DNA of 64,000 nt, taken from positions 8,617,095-8,681,094 of the forward strand of contig CM044962.1 of assembly GCA_024516035.1 (NCBI GenBank), read 5' to 3'. Numbering within the stretch: position 1 is the first letter of the stretch; every line of letters begins with the position of its first letter. Of the stretch, positions 63,107 to 64,000 are shown one piece after another. The DNA is from Bactericera cockerelli (Eukaryota > Arthropoda > Insecta > Hemiptera > Triozidae). A program made the position numbers and the translations under genes. The notes beneath the pieces are model-generated. The model did no database searches, had not been told where the DNA came from, and saw only the letters and a program-made list of their open reading frames with translations.

Positions 63107-64000
63107 TCAATTGTAGAATGGGTTGTATGTCACCCAATGTGCTCTGGTTTGTGATTTAGCTTTGTCTGATGAAGTAAACAGAGACTTGTACACAGTGGAA
63201 GCATTACCATCTTTGGCAACACTATATGAAGACTTGGCCTTTTTGAATGCAGGGTCTTCAATTTCTTTGGCTCCTGTTGGGAGGATTGTGTTTTTGCGTT
63301 TGCTAGATGATGATTCATCACTCTTTTTCAAGTCTTTGTTTATCTTGACTTCTCCAGTTGTAATACTACTACTTGATGTGGTATCTAGAGTGGAATGATT
63401 ACTACTATTACTAGTGCTTTGTTTAGGTTCTGCCTCATTCACATTACTACTATTACTAGTGCTTTGTTTAGGTTCTGCCTCAATTGTAACAGAGCTAGCT
63501 TTAGAGGCTTTCTTAGATTTCTTCTCTGCCTTCATTCGAGCAAGTCTAGTTTCCATGCGTACTGTCATGAGATCCAAATCAGCCTGATTAGGATTAAGGA
63601 TAACAATATCATCTTCAGAGTAATTGGTTTGACATTTGTGACAAATAGTATTTCGCACTTCTTTCAAAGCTCTTTCTGAAACAACACAACCACATTTCCA
63701 AGGAAAACAAAACTTGAACTTGCCGTTCATTTCTATCCCAGTGGTTGGGCACATATATTCCGAGGTTTGCCTGTCAATGTAACCATCTCCTGTCTCAGCT
63801 CCTCTTTTGTACGCAGTGTTGGTAGTTAACGTTAAATCCTTGATATCTTTTAAAGTTTTAATGTGAGCTGCGTGTTCTGGCATTTTACTTCGATCCAGTA
63901 GAGCTTCAATGACCGAGTCCTTGCTGTATAGACGTCCCAGCATGCATGCAACAATAGGGACCTGCAGTTCCTGTTGGGTGATGGCACAGTGACACCACTT
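63107..64000 (-). CDS. RTF2: Replication termination factor 2 (RTF2), 3' part, open to the window edge
   Basis: The frame is open from the window edge to TGA at 63107. At the edge it reads KWCHCAITQQELQVPIVAC followed by MLGRLYSKDSVIEALLDRSK. That ATG is therefore internal, and the start codon lies outside the window. The C2HC2-type degenerate RING/U-box of the family is visible (KWCHC, then MCPTTGIEMNGKFKF, WKCGCV, CHKCQTNY). In known biology RTF2 sits at replication forks, binds PCNA and regulates fork restart and splicing factors. The C-terminal third is low-complexity and Ser/Lys-rich and contains a 15-residue direct duplication (EAEPKQSTSNSSN..., DNA about 63399-63484). No intron falls in the visible part. 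It converges on NDUFS8. Confidence 0.93.
   Translation of the reverse strand, partial: KWCHCAITQQELQVPIVACMLGRLYSKDSVIEALLDRSKMPEHAAHIKTLKDIKDLTLTTNTAYKRGAETGDGYIDRQTSEYMCPTTGIEMNGKFKFCFPWKCGCVVSERALKEVRNTICHKCQTNYSEDDIVILNPNQADLDLMTVRMETRLARMKAEKKSKKASKASSVTIEAEPKQSTSNSSNVNEAEPKQSTSNSSNHSTLDTTSSSSITTGEVKINKDLKKSDESSSSKRKNTILPTGAKEIEDPAFKKAKSSYSVAKDGNASTVYKSLFTSSDKAKSQTRAHWVTYNPFYN

Overview
This window is nuclear DNA from an animal, most likely an insect. It is AT-rich, its genes have GT-AG introns, and most of it is retrotransposons, SINEs, MITEs, mariner and piggyBac-like elements and minisatellites. I cannot name the order or species. The very low gene density outside the last 10 kb suggests a large, transposon-expanded genome.

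Confident host genes lie at the right end. A four-exon gene on the minus strand (54936-57307) encodes the ribosome-biogenesis factor RSL24D1/RLP24. Head-to-head with it, a five-exon gene on the plus strand (58526-61645) encodes NDUFS8, the two-[4Fe-4S] subunit of mitochondrial complex I. A minus-strand gene entering from beyond the right edge (63107-64000) encodes replication termination factor 2 (RTF2). Further left are a single-exon ORF for an unrecognised four-helix membrane protein (43606-44223) and an exon-like block with good splice signals (24189-24501, minus).

Three autonomous-type non-LTR retrotransposons are readable. One, at about 20140-23230, has an intact ORF with reverse transcriptase and a restriction-like endonuclease, flanked by a 22-bp repeat. 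The second is an R1-clade-like element (28027-33390) with a gag-like ORF1, an intact APE/RT ORF2 and a 3' region amplified into about 18 copies of a 74-bp unit. The third is a minus-strand CR1/Jockey-like element (about 27331-35087) that the R1-like element has split, leaving an exact 10-bp target-site duplication.

The rest is layered short repeats. There are at least five tRNA-headed SINE families, called A, B, C, E and H here. A modular SINE group shares one central domain but carries either a tRNA-like or a 5S-rRNA-like head. There are several MITE families (called F and J here), two TTAA-flanked piggyBac-like MITEs, a deleted mariner with perfect inverted repeats, a 1.28-kb element with 8-bp duplications, and a 1.65-kb fold-back element. 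Long minisatellites include a 56-bp array at 11.8-14.3 kb that is interrupted by a piggyBac-like MITE, itself filled with a second array of 44-bp palindromic units.

The most unusual signals are the modular tRNA/5S SINE set, the piggyBac-like MITE inside a minisatellite with a relative in an NDUFS8 intron, the nested LINE pair with its hairpin-bearing tail array, and the large fold-back structures. Family names and letters are working labels; no database was consulted.
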